Assembly (NCBI RefSeq): GCF_001428075.1
Contig: NZ_LMSI01000003.1
Span: forward strand, 62,001-126,000
Reading direction: 5' to 3'
From: Arthrobacter sp. Soil764
GTDB lineage: Bacteria > Actinomycetota > Actinomycetes > Actinomycetales > Micrococcaceae
DNA length: 64,000 bases
Below are positions 25,719 through 34,797 of this stretch, one piece after another. Position numbers and translations under genes: made by a program. The first letter of the stretch is position 1. Each line of letters starts with the position of its first letter. The notes below the pieces were generated by a model. It searched no databases. It was not told the origin of the DNA and saw only the letters and a list, made by a program, of their open reading frames with translations.

Positions 25719-26609
25719 TCAGCGGCCGGCGAGCGAGCCGCCGATGCCGCCGACGCTGAAGTACTTGTTCAGGGTGGCGAAGACGATGACGGGCGGGAGC
25801 ATCATGACCACGGCCAGGGCCATGACGGAGGTCCAGTCCGTTGCGTTCTGCTGGAAGAAGGACTGTACGCCCATGGGCAGGGTGAAGATTTCATTCGAGC
25901 GCAGGAACACGATGGCCACCAGGTAGTCGTTCCAGGCGAGGAGGAAGGCGAAGATCGCTGTCGAAAGGACGCCGGGAAGGGAATTCCGGAGCACCACCTT
26001 GGTGAAGGAGCCGAAAACCGAGCACCCGTCGATCCAGGAAGCCTCCTCCAGGCTGATGGGGATGGAGTCGAAGTAGGCGGCCATCATCCAGGTGGCAACC
26101 GTCATGGTGGAACCGACGTAAATGATGGTCAGGCCCAGGAGGTTGTCCACCAGGCCCATCCCGGCGAACAGGATGAACAGCGGCACCACCGAGGTGATGA
26201 TCGGCAGCGACTGCATCACGAACAGCAGCAGCGAATACCCGGAGACTGCCTTGCTGCGGCCCCGGGAGAGGACGTACCCCGCTGGTGCGGCCACGGCCAC
26301 CGACACCACCACGGTGGAGAGGGTGGTGACCAGGCTGTTCTTGAGCCACGTGGCGGCGAAGGTCTTGGAAAACACATTGCTGAGGTTTTCGAACGTCAGA
26401 CCGGTGGCGGTGCTGTTGGGCCCGGGGGTGAACGCCAGCAGCACGGTGACCATGATGGGAACCAGCACGATCCCGGTGATGATGAGGATCGCTGCGAAGC
26501 GCCACCAGCGGCCGCGCTCGCCCGCCTCGGAGAGGACCTTGCGGCGTTTGCCGGCGTCGATGCCGAGCGTGGGACCGGATTCGGGGTGGGCGTGGAGTAC
26601 TGCGCTCAT
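25719..26609 (-). CDS. Carbohydrate ABC transporter permease (MalG type)
   Basis: 296 aa from the ATG at 26609, whose A is shared with the TAA stop of the preceding permease. Six predicted membrane helices; the inner-membrane EAA loop is EEASWIDGCSVFGSFTKVVLRN (~205-226), which contacts the ATPase. The C-terminus LNKYFSVGGIGGSLAG is the hallmark of MalG-like CUT1 permeases. It imports an oligosaccharide, monosaccharide or glycoside with the binding protein and the other permease. No ATPase gene lies in the cluster, so a shared MsmX/MsiK-type ATPase is expected elsewhere. Confidence 0.94.
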   Translation of the reverse strand: MSAVLHAHPESGPTLGIDAGKRRKVLSEAGERGRWWRFAAILIITGIVLVPIMVTVLLAFTPGPNSTATGLTFENLSNVFSKTFAATWLKNSLVTTLSTVVVSVAVAAPAGYVLSRGRSKAVSGYSLLLFVMQSLPIITSVVPLFILFAGMGLVDNLLGLTIIYVGSTMTVATWMMAAYFDSIPISLEEASWIDGCSVFGSFTKVVLRNSLPGVLSTAIFAFLLAWNDYLVAIVFLRSNEIFTLPMGVQSFFQQNATDWTSVMALAVVMMLPPVIVFATLNKYFSVGGIGGSLAGR

Positions 26610-27571
26610 TATTCGACGCTCGACTTTCGGATCTGGCGGTACAGGATGACCGAGATGACCACCAGGGTCATGGTCATGAGGAAGGCGATGGCCACGCCCG
26701 GGCCGGTGGCAAAGTCCTGGAACACGGTCCGGTAGGCCAGGACCACCAGGGAGGTGGTGGCGTTGACAGGGCCGCCGCCGGTGAGCAGGTAGATGGTGGG
26801 GAAGTCGTTGACGCAGAAGATGGTCATCAGGATCCAGCTGATGTAGGTTGACCGGGCAATCAGCGGCAGGGTGATCTGGGTGAACTGCTGCCAGCGGCTG
26901 GCGCCGTCCATGCTGGCTGCCTCGTAGACGGTGGTGTCCACGGAGGCCAGGGCGGCCGAGATCATCATCATCATGAACGGGAAGCTGACCCAGACCTTGA
27001 ACACCATCACCGTGATGGAGGCCAGGGAGGGGTCTGCCAGGAAGAGCGGGGTGCCCATGCCCAGGTTCCGGAACAGCGACGGGATGAGGCTGTCCGGGGT
27101 GGCCACCAGCCAGTTCCATGCGGTGGAGGACACCACGATGGGCACCACCCAGGGCAGGAGCAGCAGGACCTTGAAGGTGCCGCCGGCCGGGATCCTGGTG
27201 CGCAGGAGCAGGGCCAGGCCCAGGCCGACGAGCCAGGAACCGAAGACGCCCACGATGGTGAACCACAGCGTGAACTGGGCGGCCTTCCAGAACGCAGGCG
27301 AGGTCAGGACGGTGGCGAAATTCTGCCCGCCCACGAAGTTGCCGGTCTGGAGCAGGTCTCCATCGTGCGTCGCCTGGATGGCCGCGTAGATCAGCGGGTA
27401 GCCGTGGATCAGGACAAGGAGGACCACGGAGGGAAGCAGGAGCCAAAAGAAGGTCCTGGTGGCCTGGGCGGAGAGCTTGCTCTTGCGATTGCCGTGGGCG
27501 GTCCCGGATCCGCCGGGGGCAACCCCGCGGCGGGCCCGGGCAAAGCCGGACTCGGTGGTGGTGCTGGACAT
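26609..27571 (-). CDS. Carbohydrate ABC transporter permease (MalF type)
   Basis: 320 aa. A ~35-residue cytoplasmic N-terminus, then six membrane helices; the EAA loop is YEAASMDGASRWQQFTQITLPL (~235-256). CUT1 family partner of the MalG-type permease, with coupled translation (TAATG). Twelve bp separate it from the binding-protein gene upstream. Confidence 0.93.
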   Translation of the reverse strand: MSSTTTESGFARARRGVAPGGSGTAHGNRKSKLSAQATRTFFWLLLPSVVLLVLIHGYPLIYAAIQATHDGDLLQTGNFVGGQNFATVLTSPAFWKAAQFTLWFTIVGVFGSWLVGLGLALLLRTRIPAGGTFKVLLLLPWVVPIVVSSTAWNWLVATPDSLIPSLFRNLGMGTPLFLADPSLASITVMVFKVWVSFPFMMMMISAALASVDTTVYEAASMDGASRWQQFTQITLPLIARSTYISWILMTIFCVNDFPTIYLLTGGGPVNATTSLVVLAYRTVFQDFATGPGVAIAFLMTMTLVVISVILYRQIRKSSVE

Positions 27572-27583
27572 GGGCGGTCCGAC

Positions 27584-28912
27584 CTACTTCTTCAGGACGG
27601 ATTCGAGGCCGGACTGGAAGGTCTGCAGGGCAGTCTTGGCGTCGGCCTTTCCGGTGATGATGGTCTGGCTGAACTGGTTCAGTGCCTGCCCGCCGTCGAG
27701 GGCGGCGAGGTTGGCGTTGAGCCTGCTGCCCTGGGCGGCGAAGGTCTTGGCGATGGGCTGCCAGTCCTTGACGATCTTGACGTTGTTGGGGTCGTTGGCG
27801 AACTCGGGAATCTCGGTGATCGACTTGAAGACCGGCAGGGCGGACATCAGCTTCTTCTGCCACAGCTGCTTGAGCTGGCCCAGGTAGTACACCAGGAACT
27901 CTTCCGACGCCTCCTGGGACGGGGTGTTGGTGTACATCATGATGTTGTTCGGGAAGACGATCGTTGCCTTGTCCCCGTGCGGGCCCTTGATGGGGTCGGC
28001 CACCAGCAGGTCGCCCGAGGTATCGCCCACGCGCTGCGGGACGTTCACCTGGAACAGGCCGTAGCCGGCCTTGCCGTCCTTCCACTGCGCGGACATGTTG
28101 TCCGTGGTGTAGCTGACCGCTGCGGGGTCCACGATGCCGTTGGACACGAGTTCCAGGACGAACTCCATGGCCTCCACGTTGCGGTCGTTCATCAGGTCAA
28201 GCTCGCCGTCCTTGTTCCAGACACCGCCGCCGTTGTTGACCATCATCATGATCATGGAGTGGTTGGCGTAGTTGTTGCCCGCGCCGGCGCCGGTGGTGAA
28301 GCCGAACGCGCCCACCTTCTTCAGGGCCTTGCCGGCTTCCAGCAGCGACGGCCAGTCCGTGGGGAGGGCAACGTTCGCCTTCTCGAACAGCGACTTGCGG
28401 TACCAGAAGACGCGCATGTCCAGCTGCCACGGGACCGCCACGTAGCCCTTGTCCGACTTGAACGGGTCAAGCACCCCGGGCAGGAAGTCATCGAACTGGC
28501 CGTTGGCCTTCAGCTTCTCGATCACCTTGTCCGCGTAGGCGATCTGGCCCTGCTGCTCGAACTGGAACGCTTGGAAGCCGCCACCCGTGGAGACGGCCGG
28601 GCCCGTCTTTGAGGCGATCGCTGAGGAGAAGGTCTGGTAGAAGTTGTTCCACTGGATGATCTGGTAGCTCGCCTTGGCGCCGTTGGCGCCGGAGAAGCCT
28701 TCCGCGATGCCCTTGGCAGCGTCGTTGTAGGCAGGGGTGGCCCAGGGCATGTCCCAGAACTTAACGGTGCCGCCTGCTCCGCCTCCGCCTCCGCCCTGCG
28801 ATGCCGATCCGCCCCCGCAGGCAGCGAGGAGGGGTGCTGCGGCAGCGGCAGCCGTCAGGCCCAGGAAGCCGCGCCGGTTGAAGGAACGGCGCTGTTCGGA
28901 AGATGCGTTCAT
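27584..28912 (-). CDS. Extracellular sugar-binding lipoprotein (ABC transporter)
   Basis: 442 aa. The N-terminus has a twin-arginine-like NRRGFLGL followed by a hydrophobic stretch and the lipobox LLAAC (Cys32), so the mature lipoprotein is anchored outside the membrane and may be Tat-exported. A Gly-rich linker precedes a family 1 solute-binding fold (KFWDMPWATPAYND near 50, later DFLPGVLDPFKSDKGYVAVPWQLD and WPSLLEAGKALKK). It delivers the substrate to the two permeases downstream. Expected to be the most highly expressed gene of the cluster: it has its own AAAGGA site after a 113-bp gap. Confidence 0.93.
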   Translation of the reverse strand: MNASSEQRRSFNRRGFLGLTAAAAAAPLLAACGGGSASQGGGGGGAGGTVKFWDMPWATPAYNDAAKGIAEGFSGANGAKASYQIIQWNNFYQTFSSAIASKTGPAVSTGGGFQAFQFEQQGQIAYADKVIEKLKANGQFDDFLPGVLDPFKSDKGYVAVPWQLDMRVFWYRKSLFEKANVALPTDWPSLLEAGKALKKVGAFGFTTGAGAGNNYANHSMIMMMVNNGGGVWNKDGELDLMNDRNVEAMEFVLELVSNGIVDPAAVSYTTDNMSAQWKDGKAGYGLFQVNVPQRVGDTSGDLLVADPIKGPHGDKATIVFPNNIMMYTNTPSQEASEEFLVYYLGQLKQLWQKKLMSALPVFKSITEIPEFANDPNNVKIVKDWQPIAKTFAAQGSRLNANLAALDGGQALNQFSQTIITGKADAKTALQTFQSGLESVLKK

Positions 28913-29025
28913 GATGTGTCCTTTCGGGACCGGCAGGCGTGATGCGCCGTTGATGCGGTCCTGCTCATCGTTGAGAGTGGAGGTGGGACTGGACTGCTGT
29001 TCAGGTTGCGTATCGGTGGGTTTGG

Positions 29026-29856
29026 TTACGTGTCAGCGAGGGTTGCGTAGAGGTCGGTCAGCCGGGCGAACCCGGCCAGATCGTCCGGCCGGGTGCCGGC
29101 GCCAAGATGGTCCTTCAGGCGCCGCCACGCCGACCGGTGGGCGGATTCGTAAAGCGTGGGAAGCAGGAGTTCGCCGTGGGTTCCGGTGACCCGGACTTCG
29201 GCCGGCCAGGCCGCGTCGGGATCCGGAACCTGGACGGCCACCCCGCCGTCGGCGGTGTAAAGGCGGATATCGACGCCGGCCGGGCGGGCCGCGGTCAGCA
29301 CGCCCTGGGCGGTGAACGGTGCGCCGTTGGCCAGCCTGCCGGCCACGGTGTACCCCGTGGCGTCGCAGCGGAGGAGGAGCATTTCGTGGAGGGGACCGCT
29401 GACGGCCAGCAGCGCGGCCAGATGCTCGCCAAGGAGCCGCCGCGGGTCCGTGCCCGGAGCCGTCGCGGCAACACTGTCCAGCAGTGACGCGGTGCCCAGG
29501 GCGCTGCGCACTGCGTCACGGGCGTCGGGACCGTCGCCTTCCGCCACCAACGCGGGATTGGAGGCCCAGCGGAGGTCCAGGACGACGGCGGTTCCTGCGG
29601 CGTTTGCCGCGGCGGCCAGTTCGCGGGTGTCCTCGGGGACCGGGTTGGCCACCACGATGCCGCGGGCACCAGCGGCCACGGCGCGGCGGGCTTCGTCCGT
29701 CCAGCCGGGTTCGCCCGCAACCACCAGCACGTCGGCCGTGCTTTGCAGGTTCTTCGCCGCAGGTGCGAAGGTCGCGGGCAGTGAAGCCACCGTCTGGGTT
29801 ACCGCCCCGGCTTCCCGGGCGGTGGGGGATGCCAAGACCGTGTACGGACCGCTCAT
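29026..29856 (-). CDS. Shrunken Gfo/Idh-like protein of the sugar cluster
   Basis: 276 aa. Start overlaps the stop of the full-length Gfo/Idh gene upstream (ATGA). The order ADVLVVAGEPGWTDEARRAVAAGARGIVVANPVPEDTRELAAAANAAG mirrors the second half of a Gfo/Idh nucleotide domain (DVVxxAxP...A..AGKHVLxEKP...), but the dinucleotide GxGxxG is missing and the EKP motif reads ANP. A C-terminal beta-sheet-like part follows (GYTVAGRLANGAPFTAQGVLTA...GGVAVQVPD). I infer a non-catalytic or strongly diverged partner of the adjacent dehydrogenase. It could instead be an unrelated family I do not recognise. Confidence 0.8.
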   Translation of the reverse strand: MSGPYTVLASPTAREAGAVTQTVASLPATFAPAAKNLQSTADVLVVAGEPGWTDEARRAVAAGARGIVVANPVPEDTRELAAAANAAGTAVVLDLRWASNPALVAEGDGPDARDAVRSALGTASLLDSVAATAPGTDPRRLLGEHLAALLAVSGPLHEMLLLRCDATGYTVAGRLANGAPFTAQGVLTAARPAGVDIRLYTADGGVAVQVPDPDAAWPAEVRVTGTHGELLLPTLYESAHRSAWRRLKDHLGAGTRPDDLAGFARLTDLYATLADT

Positions 29857-30947
29857 GCCGAAACTCCTGCTTTTTCCGCCGTGTCGGCCTGTCCTGGGGC
29901 ACTGTCTACAGTTGCGTCCGCGATGGCGAGGGCAAAGGTGAGGTCGTCGATCAGTGCCTGGGCGGAGGGCGCCTGGCGGGTTCCTTTGGCCAGCTCCGCC
30001 AGTTCACGCCATTCGCCCTCGTAGCCGTTATGCCCATAGGGGCCGAACGTGCGCGTTTCGCTGCCGCCGCGGCTGGTCAGCCTGGCGACCGCCGAACCGG
30101 CCTGGACGTAGGACGGCGTAAAGTCGATGTGCAATGCTGCATCATCCGCGATTGCCTCAAAGGTCCATTCAGGCTTCCACGTGCTGTTCATGACGGCACG
30201 CAGTTCGATGACGCGGGTTGGGGTGCGGAGCGACACGGCGTAGCCGAACGGGCGGACGTGGAGCACCTGGAGGACCTCGATGTCCGCGAAGTCCGGGGTA
30301 AACCGGCGGACCAGGGGCAGGTCGTGGATGGCCAGGCCCATGATCCCGCCCCGAAGCGCGTTCTTGATGACGTTGATGTCCGAGTAGTTGGGCTCGCCGG
30401 CGGCGGGACGCGTGAGAATTTCGGTGGCGAAGTCCTCGAAGCGGGCATTGGGCGGCAGGACGATGGAGGAGCGGATGGTGTGGACCTGCTCCGGGAGGTC
30501 GCCCCAGTTCTGTTCCGCCGCGAGCCAGCCCGGATCAAAGGTGTGCATGGCGCCCACGACGATGGGTACGCCCGTTTCGCTGCTGACCGCCGAGATGCGC
30601 GCAGCTTCCCCGGCGTTCATTGCGAAGGGCTTTTCGCAGAGGACGGCTTGCTTCCCGGCCCTGCAGGCGGCGATGACCTGGTCAGCGTGGAACTGGTGGG
30701 GGCTGCAGATCGCTACGACGTCAACGGCCGGATCGTTCATCAGCGCATCCATGCTGGTGCCGGCGGTTGCTCCGACGCGGGCCGCCACCGATGAGGCAAC
30801 GGCAGGGTCCACATCCATGATGTGCCGGACTTCCAGGATGTCCTGGAGGCGTGCCAGGGCCGGGAGGTGGATGGCTTGGGTGACGGGCCCGGCGCCGAGG
30901 ATGCCGACGCCGAGGGGGCGGTCTGCGGGCGCTGTGTCATGGGACAA
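29853..30947 (-). CDS. Gfo/Idh/MocA family oxidoreductase
   Basis: 364 aa, TTG start at 30947 with AGAGGT 8 nt upstream (the nearby ATG is out of frame). Rossmann motif GILGAGPVTQ (~14) and the intact active-site CEKPFAMNAGEA (~98). The C-terminal domain contains GGIMGLAIHDLPLVRRF (~195-211), supplying the D/H pair. First gene of the catabolic cluster, divergent from the ROK regulator with a prominent dyad in between. It is a sugar dehydrogenase of unknown specificity. Confidence 0.9.
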   Translation of the reverse strand: MSHDTAPADRPLGVGILGAGPVTQAIHLPALARLQDILEVRHIMDVDPAVASSVAARVGATAGTSMDALMNDPAVDVVAICSPHQFHADQVIAACRAGKQAVLCEKPFAMNAGEAARISAVSSETGVPIVVGAMHTFDPGWLAAEQNWGDLPEQVHTIRSSIVLPPNARFEDFATEILTRPAAGEPNYSDINVIKNALRGGIMGLAIHDLPLVRRFTPDFADIEVLQVLHVRPFGYAVSLRTPTRVIELRAVMNSTWKPEWTFEAIADDAALHIDFTPSYVQAGSAVARLTSRGGSETRTFGPYGHNGYEGEWRELAELAKGTRQAPSAQALIDDLTFALAIADATVDSAPGQADTAEKAGVSA

Positions 30948-31092
30948 GTTCAGTTACCTCTTTGTAAGCGGACTCTGGGATCTGGACGGACTCTGGTGCG
31001 TAAACGGGCTGCCTGTGGCGGCGGCGGTGCCGGGATCACTGCGGCTGATGTCCACCATCAGGTCCGCGAATGTGCCTTGAATCACAACGTAG

Positions 31093-31126
31093 AACTACTT
31101 TTGACGCACGTCAAGCAAAAGTTGTT
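31093..31126. promoter_or_regulatory. Operator-like nested dyad between the sugar operon and the ROK gene
   Basis: Outer arms AACTACTTTTG (31093-31103) and CAAAAGTTGTT (31116-31126) match at 10 of 11 positions around a 12-nt centre; inside, TTGACG-CA-CGTCAA (31101-31114) is a perfect 6-2-6 dyad. It is placed to control the divergent sugar operon and/or the ROK gene and is a good candidate ROK-protein site. Confidence 0.6.
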
Positions 31127-31174
31127 TGTTGCGCGTCATTCTTCTGCCGTGATGACAGCCGTAAGTAAGAGTGT

Positions 31175-31180
31175 TATGAC
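31175..31180 (+). promoter_or_regulatory. Possible -10 box of a leaderless ROK mRNA
   Basis: TATGAC, 6 nt, then ATG at 31187, with no ribosome site. The hexamer lacks the final T of TANNNT, so the call is weak. Confidence 0.3.
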
Positions 31181-31186
31181 TTAGAC

Positions 31187-32404
31187 ATGACTTCAGTGAC
31201 GGGCAGGCAGGCCGGAAAAGACGCCGACGTCGGCAGCCTGTCGCGCGCCGGCGACCTCTTCCAGCTGTTGCGTGACGGCCAGGCCCGCACCCGCGCCGAG
31301 CTTGCCCTGAGTACGGGACTGGCCCGGTCAACGGTGGCCTCGCGGATCGACGCGCTGATGCTGTCCGGCCTGGTGGGCCCTGCGGGCGAGGCGCTCTCCA
31401 GCGGCGGCAGGCCGCCGTCGCGCTTTGCCTTCAACCCGGCCGCCCGCCTGGTGCTGGCCGTGGACGTGGGCGCCACCCATGTCATCGTGGCGGTCACGGA
31501 CCTCGGCGGAAACATCCTGGCCGAACACCGGCTGGCGCAGCAGGTGGCCGACGGCCCGGAAGCGGTCCTGGACCAGGTGGTGGCGCAGGGCAAGGAGCTG
31601 CTGGCGTCCACCGGACGAAGCGTGGCCGAACTCGCCGGGATCGGCATTGGCCTGCCCGGGCCCGTGGAACATGACACGGGCAAGCCCGTCAAGCCGCCCA
31701 TCATGCCCGGCTGGGACGGGTTCGACGTAGTCAGCTACGTCCAGCGGTCCCTGCCCGTGCACGTGCTGGTGGACAACGACGTGAACATCATGGCGTTGGG
31801 GGAGCAGTCCGCCCACTGGCCCGAACACAACAACTTCTTCTTCGTGAAGGTGGCTACCGGAATCGGCTCCGGCATCATCAGCAACGGGGAACTGCAGCGT
31901 GGCGCCAACGGCACGGCAGGCGACCTGGGGCACATACAGGTGGCGCGCGGCGCGGATGTCCTGTGTGCCTGTGGAAACTACGGGTGCCTGGAAGCGCTGG
32001 CGTCAGGTCCCGCCGTCGTGCGTTCCCTCCGGGACCAGGGGCTGGACGTGGCGAAGGGCGCGGACGTACTCCGGCTCGCCGCTGACGGCAACCTGCAGGC
32101 CATTCAGGCGCTGCGCCAGGCCGGCCGGGACATCGGCGAGGTGCTGGCCACAGTGGTAAACCTGCTCAACCCGTCCGTCATTGTGGTGGGCGGCAGCGTC
32201 GGCGAGACGGGGGAGCACCTGGTGGCGGGCATCCGCGAGGTGGTGTACCGGCGCTCTCCGCCTCTGGCCACCTCGCACCTGCGCATCAACGGCTCGCGCG
32301 CCGGCAGCCAGGCGGCAGTCCTTGGTGCCAGCAAACTGGTCACCCAGTATGTCCTCTCGCCGGCCGTCATCGAAGCAACGCTGGCAGGCGCCATCGCCGG
32401 GTAA
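31187..32404 (+). CDS. ROK family transcriptional regulator
   Basis: 405 aa. An N-terminal winged HTH (RTRAELALSTGLARSTVASRIDALMLSGLV, ~35-65) precedes a ROK sugar-kinase-like domain: VLAVDVGATHVIVAV (~88), GIGLPGPVE, VDNDVNIMALGEQ (~200) and the zinc/structural motif VLCACGNYGCLEALAS (~262-277). It typically represses divergent sugar operons and is released by a sugar or sugar phosphate. Divergent from the ten-gene cluster, so it is the likely local regulator. The N-terminal HTH makes kinase activity alone unlikely. Confidence 0.93.
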   Translation: MTSVTGRQAGKDADVGSLSRAGDLFQLLRDGQARTRAELALSTGLARSTVASRIDALMLSGLVGPAGEALSSGGRPPSRFAFNPAARLVLAVDVGATHVIVAVTDLGGNILAEHRLAQQVADGPEAVLDQVVAQGKELLASTGRSVAELAGIGIGLPGPVEHDTGKPVKPPIMPGWDGFDVVSYVQRSLPVHVLVDNDVNIMALGEQSAHWPEHNNFFFVKVATGIGSGIISNGELQRGANGTAGDLGHIQVARGADVLCACGNYGCLEALASGPAVVRSLRDQGLDVAKGADVLRLAADGNLQAIQALRQAGRDIGEVLATVVNLLNPSVIVVGGSVGETGEHLVAGIREVVYRRSPPLATSHLRINGSRAGSQAAVLGASKLVTQYVLSPAVIEATLAGAIAG

Positions 32405-32427
32405 CGCAGGGGATCCCCGCGTTACCC
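32399..32427. terminator. Bidirectional hairpin between convergent ROK and GH13 genes
   Basis: GGGTAACGC / GCGTTACCC perfect 9-bp arms enclosing a further GGGGATCCCC palindrome (one bulged A), spanning the ROK stop codon and located 13 bp beyond the end of the opposing gene. Confidence 0.6.
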
Positions 32428-32439
32428 CGCTGCCTGGCT

Positions 32440-34716
32440 TTAGGCCTCCGCCTCCGCTTCGGGTGCTTCGGTCAGGATCAGCGCAGTCCCGCCGTAGGCG
32501 GGCAGCTCCAGGAAGAAGCTGTGCAGGTCATCCACCTGCCCCACGGTTTCGCCGCTGAACAGGTCCTTGACGTTGGCACCTGAGGGCAGCTCGTTGGACT
32601 GGATGCTGCCGGCGATGTCCTGCCCGGAGAAGTTGAGCGCCGTGACCTGCAGGGTCCCGTCCGTCAGCCTGTTGACCAGCACCAGTGCGCTGCGGTTGGA
32701 GACGTCCGGGACATCGAGCAAGGTCCCGGTGGCGATGCCGTTCTCTTCCCGCACGGTGAGGATGCGCTGCAGCCGGCGCGCGAACGACTCGGGGTCCTTC
32801 AGCTGGTCCGGCAGCGGGCCATAGAGGCTGCGGGCCCGCGGCATCCCTGAGGAGGAGGTGATTGCGTCCGGGCTGGTGCCCATGAGGTCGTGGGCGCCGC
32901 GGTTGATCCAGCGGGTGTCACCCTGCGAGGTCAGTTCCCGTACGCTGCTCCGGTCCAGGGCCAGGATGCCTGTGAGGTCCCAGCCGGACAGGGCAAAGAC
33001 GCCGGGCTGCAGGGCGTTGTACATGGCCAGGAGCAGGTGGACGTCCCGGATCTGGGCTTCCTGTTCCGGGGTGGTGGCGGACGGGTCCTTGATGCCCAGC
33101 GCAGCCATGATGAAGCTGACCGAGGTGCAGGCAATGCCGTTGGTGGTGAAGACGGCGTTGTAGGGCCCGTTCTCGCCGGTCAGCCGCTCACGCATGGTCT
33201 GCTGGATCTGTTCGGCCAGCTGGGCGCCGGTGAGTTCCTCGCCGTTGAGCTCGAACATCTCGTCCCGGTGCCCGGCGGCGAAGTGCAGGAGCTCGTAGGT
33301 GAGTTCGTCATGGTTCTGCAGTGCATGCACCAGCGAGGCCTGGTCCACACCGATCTCCAGGGAAAGGCGGAGGGTCAGCCGCAGGAACTCGGTATCGGCC
33401 GTGATCAGGGAGTAGTGGTACGCGGGCCGGGTGATGAAGTCGTAGGAGAGGTCCGGGCCGGCGTCCGACGTTGCCTTGATGTCGTCGATGGTCAGGTTCA
33501 GCTCCTGGAAGGAGAACCCGCCCACCTTCCGGATCATGGAGCCGATGAGCTGGTTGGCTGCCTCGGACAGCGGATGCCCCTCGGACCAGCCGGGCTGTTC
33601 TTCGGCGCTCTTCTCCACGCCCAGGAAGCCGTTGGCATCAAGGCGCAGTGCGCCGGTGCCAAGGTCCACGAGCGAATGCAGGGCGTCGCCCACCACCAGG
33701 CGCATTCCCGCGAAGGTGGGGTCCAGCCAGTTGATGGAGGGCTGCCCGGCCTTGAAGTAGTGCAGGTAGACCCAGCGGCGGGTCTTGCCGGTGGTGTCCA
33801 CGATGGGCCGGGTGGCGCTCCAGTTGGTCTCCTTCACTCCGGGTTCGTAGAAGATGACCCGCTGGAGCCGGCCGATGATGTAGCCGGCCTTCTGCAGCGC
33901 CTGCTCCGAGTCGGGGCTGAGATTGACCGAGTCGGCCCCCTCCGGGACGTCCGGGAGGAGGTGCCAGTCCTCTTCGGGGATGTCCACCATGTGGTAGATG
34001 CCGGGGTAGTCCCGGAAGTTCATCTCGGCCAGGCGGAAGTCCGCACCCTTGCCGGTGTGGCCCGGGACGATGTCGTCGATGACGGTGCCGTCGTGCTCAG
34101 CAGCCACCTCGCACATGCGGCGGAACTCCTCCTCGGTGCCGAAGACCGGATCGATCGCCATGCTGATGCGGTCGAAGTGCCCGTCCACGCTGGGAGTGTG
34201 GGACCAGCCGCTGATGCCGCCGGCGAGCTTCACGGGGCCGGTGTGGATCCCGCGGATGCCGATCTCACGGAACGCCTTCCACATGGCCGGATCGCCCAGG
34301 GCGGAGAGGAACGACTGGCCGGTGGGGGTGATGAAGGACAGCGGGTAGGCGGTGAACCACACGGAGGCACGTTCGACGGCGGCCCGCGGGTTGGGATGGG
34401 CATACGAGTTTTGCCACATGCTGGCCTGGCCGGACAGCTGCCGCGCCAACGTATTGGCGTCCCCGAGCATGGCCTGGTTGCGGAGCCAGTCCACGTAGGC
34501 CGCGTTCCTGCCGTCGAACTCGAAAGACGGCCTGCTGCCTACGAACTGGCGCCGGCGTGCGATGGGCCGCAGCGCCTTTGGCCTGGCTGCAAAGAACTGC
34601 TCGTCGAAATTGACGTCCAGTTCCGCTGACGGCTCCGCAGCGCCCGCTTCCACTTCCCCGTTGCCTGCGGCTGCATCCGCTTCCGAAGTGTTCCCGCTGG
34701 TGCCCGGCTCCCGCAT
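32440..34716 (-). CDS. GH13 (alpha-amylase superfamily) glycoside hydrolase or glucosyltransferase
   Basis: 758 aa from the ATG at 34716, with AGAGGAG 5-6 nt upstream. A ~40-residue disordered acidic leader precedes a GH13 barrel: region I-like [11 protein letters not shown] (~214-224), nucleophile Asp360 in [10 protein letters not shown], acid/base Glu405 in FSFQELNL and the transition-state stabiliser Asp470 in QNHDEL. A C-terminal beta domain follows (~660-750). The sequence recalls trehalose synthase/maltose glucosyltransferase-type enzymes, but region I is unusual (PGHT instead of NHT), so specificity is open. No signal peptide: cytoplasmic. It is convergent with ROK. Confidence 0.85.
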   Translation of the reverse strand: MREPGTSGNTSEADAAAGNGEVEAGAAEPSAELDVNFDEQFFAARPKALRPIARRRQFVGSRPSFEFDGRNAAYVDWLRNQAMLGDANTLARQLSGQASMWQNSYAHPNPRAAVERASVWFTAYPLSFITPTGQSFLSALGDPAMWKAFREIGIRGIHTGPVKLAGGISGWSHTPSVDGHFDRISMAIDPVFGTEEEFRRMCEVAAEHDGTVIDDIVPGHTGKGADFRLAEMNFRDYPGIYHMVDIPEEDWHLLPDVPEGADSVNLSPDSEQALQKAGYIIGRLQRVIFYEPGVKETNWSATRPIVDTTGKTRRWVYLHYFKAGQPSINWLDPTFAGMRLVVGDALHSLVDLGTGALRLDANGFLGVEKSAEEQPGWSEGHPLSEAANQLIGSMIRKVGGFSFQELNLTIDDIKATSDAGPDLSYDFITRPAYHYSLITADTEFLRLTLRLSLEIGVDQASLVHALQNHDELTYELLHFAAGHRDEMFELNGEELTGAQLAEQIQQTMRERLTGENGPYNAVFTTNGIACTSVSFIMAALGIKDPSATTPEQEAQIRDVHLLLAMYNALQPGVFALSGWDLTGILALDRSSVRELTSQGDTRWINRGAHDLMGTSPDAITSSSGMPRARSLYGPLPDQLKDPESFARRLQRILTVREENGIATGTLLDVPDVSNRSALVLVNRLTDGTLQVTALNFSGQDIAGSIQSNELPSGANVKDLFSGETVGQVDDLHSFFLELPAYGGTALILTEAPEAEAEA

Positions 34717-34797
34717 AAGCTCCTCTTTCCATTGCTCGTTTCCGTGCTGGCATGGATGCTCAAAAGACCCCTTGCCCAAGGAAAGGTACCCAGGGCA

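Noticed and set aside
25719..28085. 788-aa open frame spanning the permease genes
   Set aside because: Only its last 296 residues are a permease; the first part is a Pro/Arg-rich shadow of the binding protein and other permease genes.
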